A stretch of DNA of 64,000 bases, from positions 41,505-105,504 of the forward strand of contig CAJJAA010000013.1 in NCBI GenBank assembly GCA_905182025.1. Reading direction: 5' to 3'. This document shows, in pieces, positions 63,064 to 64,000 of this stretch; the first letter of the stretch is position 1, and every line of letters begins with the position of its first letter. Both the position numbers and the translations under genes were made by a program. The stretch comes from an uncultured OM182 clade bacterium. Lineage in GTDB: Bacteria; Pseudomonadota; Gammaproteobacteria; Pseudomonadales; Azotimanducaceae. The notes beneath the pieces were generated by a model, which ran no database searches, was not told where the DNA came from, and saw nothing but the letters and a program-made list of their open reading frames with translations.

Positions 63064-63068
63064 CGTGA

Positions 63069-63632
63069 CTATTCCTCTTCCTTCGCAGGTGTGCTCTGAG
63101 TCACACTCAATGAAAAGACACTAGCTTGCGGACCGAAGTTTTTATCAGCATTAATTGCTGTCACATTCGGATTTGTGAACCATAACGACTCATCGAAGTT
63201 TCTAAGCTGGCTAGAAATTCGGTTATTGCTCTCTGCGACACCCTTGACTGCCATCACACTGCCTTTCAGTGTTAAGGATTGAAAGAAAACGCGATCAGAA
63301 AGCTTGCGCGCCAATTCATCAAAAATCCTAACAATGATTGGCCGGTTACCCTGTAACTCCTGAATAACCTGCATTCGAGACAAAAGCTCATTACGGTTTT
63401 GCTGCAATGAATTGATTTCTTGTATTCGACTTTCAAGCACTTTGACTTCTTTGCTTATAAAGGCATTTCGACTTTTCTGGGAATCAATCTCGGCGTTATA
63501 GAATCGATCCACGCCGAACACGATGACACCCGCAAACACCACAACACCCACGAGCACCCGAAGGAACTCGTCTTTTTTCTCCTGACGGACTTCTTCACGC
63601 CAAGGTAATAAATTAATTTTGATATCAGCCAT
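63069..63632 (-). CDS. pilN: Type IV pilus inner membrane protein PilN
   Basis: A 187-residue protein from ATG 63632 (GGAGG 7 bases upstream); the ORF track starts 8 codons earlier. The N-terminal cytoplasmic tail ADIKINLLPWREEVRQEKK is the conserved PilN INLLPWR motif that binds PilM. A membrane helix (VLVGVVVFAGVIVFGVD) and periplasmic coiled coil follow. It forms the alignment subcomplex with PilM, PilO and PilP. Confidence 0.93.
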   Translation of the reverse strand: MADIKINLLPWREEVRQEKKDEFLRVLVGVVVFAGVIVFGVDRFYNAEIDSQKSRNAFISKEVKVLESRIQEINSLQQNRNELLSRMQVIQELQGNRPIIVRIFDELARKLSDRVFFQSLTLKGSVMAVKGVAESNNRISSQLRNFDESLWFTNPNVTAINADKNFGPQASVFSLSVTQSTPAKEEE

Positions 63633-63740
63633 GAGCGGGCCTCCGATATCCAACAACTTGCCGAATGCAGAACAATACTGACGCCTCGAGAAGTCGATTA
63701 GATCTGTCTAATTGAGCGATCTTTAGCCGTTGCAGATTCA

Positions 63741-64000
<260 letters not shown>

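Overview
The window looks like a chromosomal segment of an aerobic, free-living gammaproteobacterium of moderate GC, probably marine. The gene order pilMNOPQ-aroK-aroB next to gltBD is typical of Gammaproteobacteria. Syd beside aroA, SrkA/YihE, NudC, an OppDF/YejA-type peptide importer and a MoxR-DUF58-TgpA operon fit the same placement. No rRNA, tRNA, CRISPR array, insertion sequence or prophage gene was found. The genus cannot be read from the sequence.

Layout. 1-4305: end of a peptide ABC importer operon (permease, lipoprotein binding protein, two ATPases). 4331-5617: ECF sigma factor with its ChrR-type zinc anti-sigma factor on the minus strand, preceded by a good match to the promoter this sigma group recognises. 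Divergent from it, 5712-10079: MoxR ATPase, DUF58 protein and TgpA transglutaminase. 10293-11252: lipocalin-like DUF7064-type protein. 11430-15470: tightly coupled operon of KdsD-like sugar-phosphate isomerase, a yeast-Mtd1-like methylene-THF dehydrogenase, an FchA-type cyclohydrolase and a DUF885-like lipoprotein, using TTG starts. 15472-16723: FMN-binding protein and PCu(A)C copper chaperone. 17168-20414: malonyl-CoA synthetase, PurN and a divergent PRPP synthetase. 20728-25428: type-2 (eukaryote-like) IleRS and an amidase. 25670-30284: TolC, HtrA protease, TerB-like protein, an unknown secreted protein and ComF. 30395-34832: overlapping nudC-modA-modB-modC-srkA operon. 34842-38821: acyltransferase, GNAT, TauE-type exporter, SDR and HemJ.

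38845-43200 is the most accessory-looking part. It holds a minus-strand aromatic degradation cluster (extradiol dioxygenase, ring-hydroxylating dioxygenase alpha and beta, dihydrodiol dehydrogenase) bracketed by two decayed genes. 43314-45142: syd-aroA. 45221-47257: alkylation repair (Ogt and an Ada/AraC/AlkA fusion). 47696-49063: phosphomannose-isomerase-like cupin protein with an apparently leaderless promoter. 49190-51118: malate dehydrogenase and an ATPase. 51643-57706: gltBD behind a 520-base leader rich in hairpins. 57954-64000: aroB, aroK, pilQ, pilP, pilO, pilN and the end of pilM on the minus strand.

Functional themes. One-carbon metabolism appears to use a split dehydrogenase plus cyclohydrolase in place of, or beside, bifunctional FolD, and purN sits a few kilobases away. 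Aromatic amino acid synthesis (aroA, aroB, aroK), nitrogen assimilation (gltBD) and type IV pili are housekeeping. The singlet-oxygen-type sigma switch, alkylation repair and envelope proteases point to a cell exposed to light, oxidants and alkylating damage. The most notable reads are the Mtd1/FchA pair, the TTG-coupled operon around it, the lone eukaryote-like IleRS, the BphC-like cluster between gene remnants, and the structured gltB leader.
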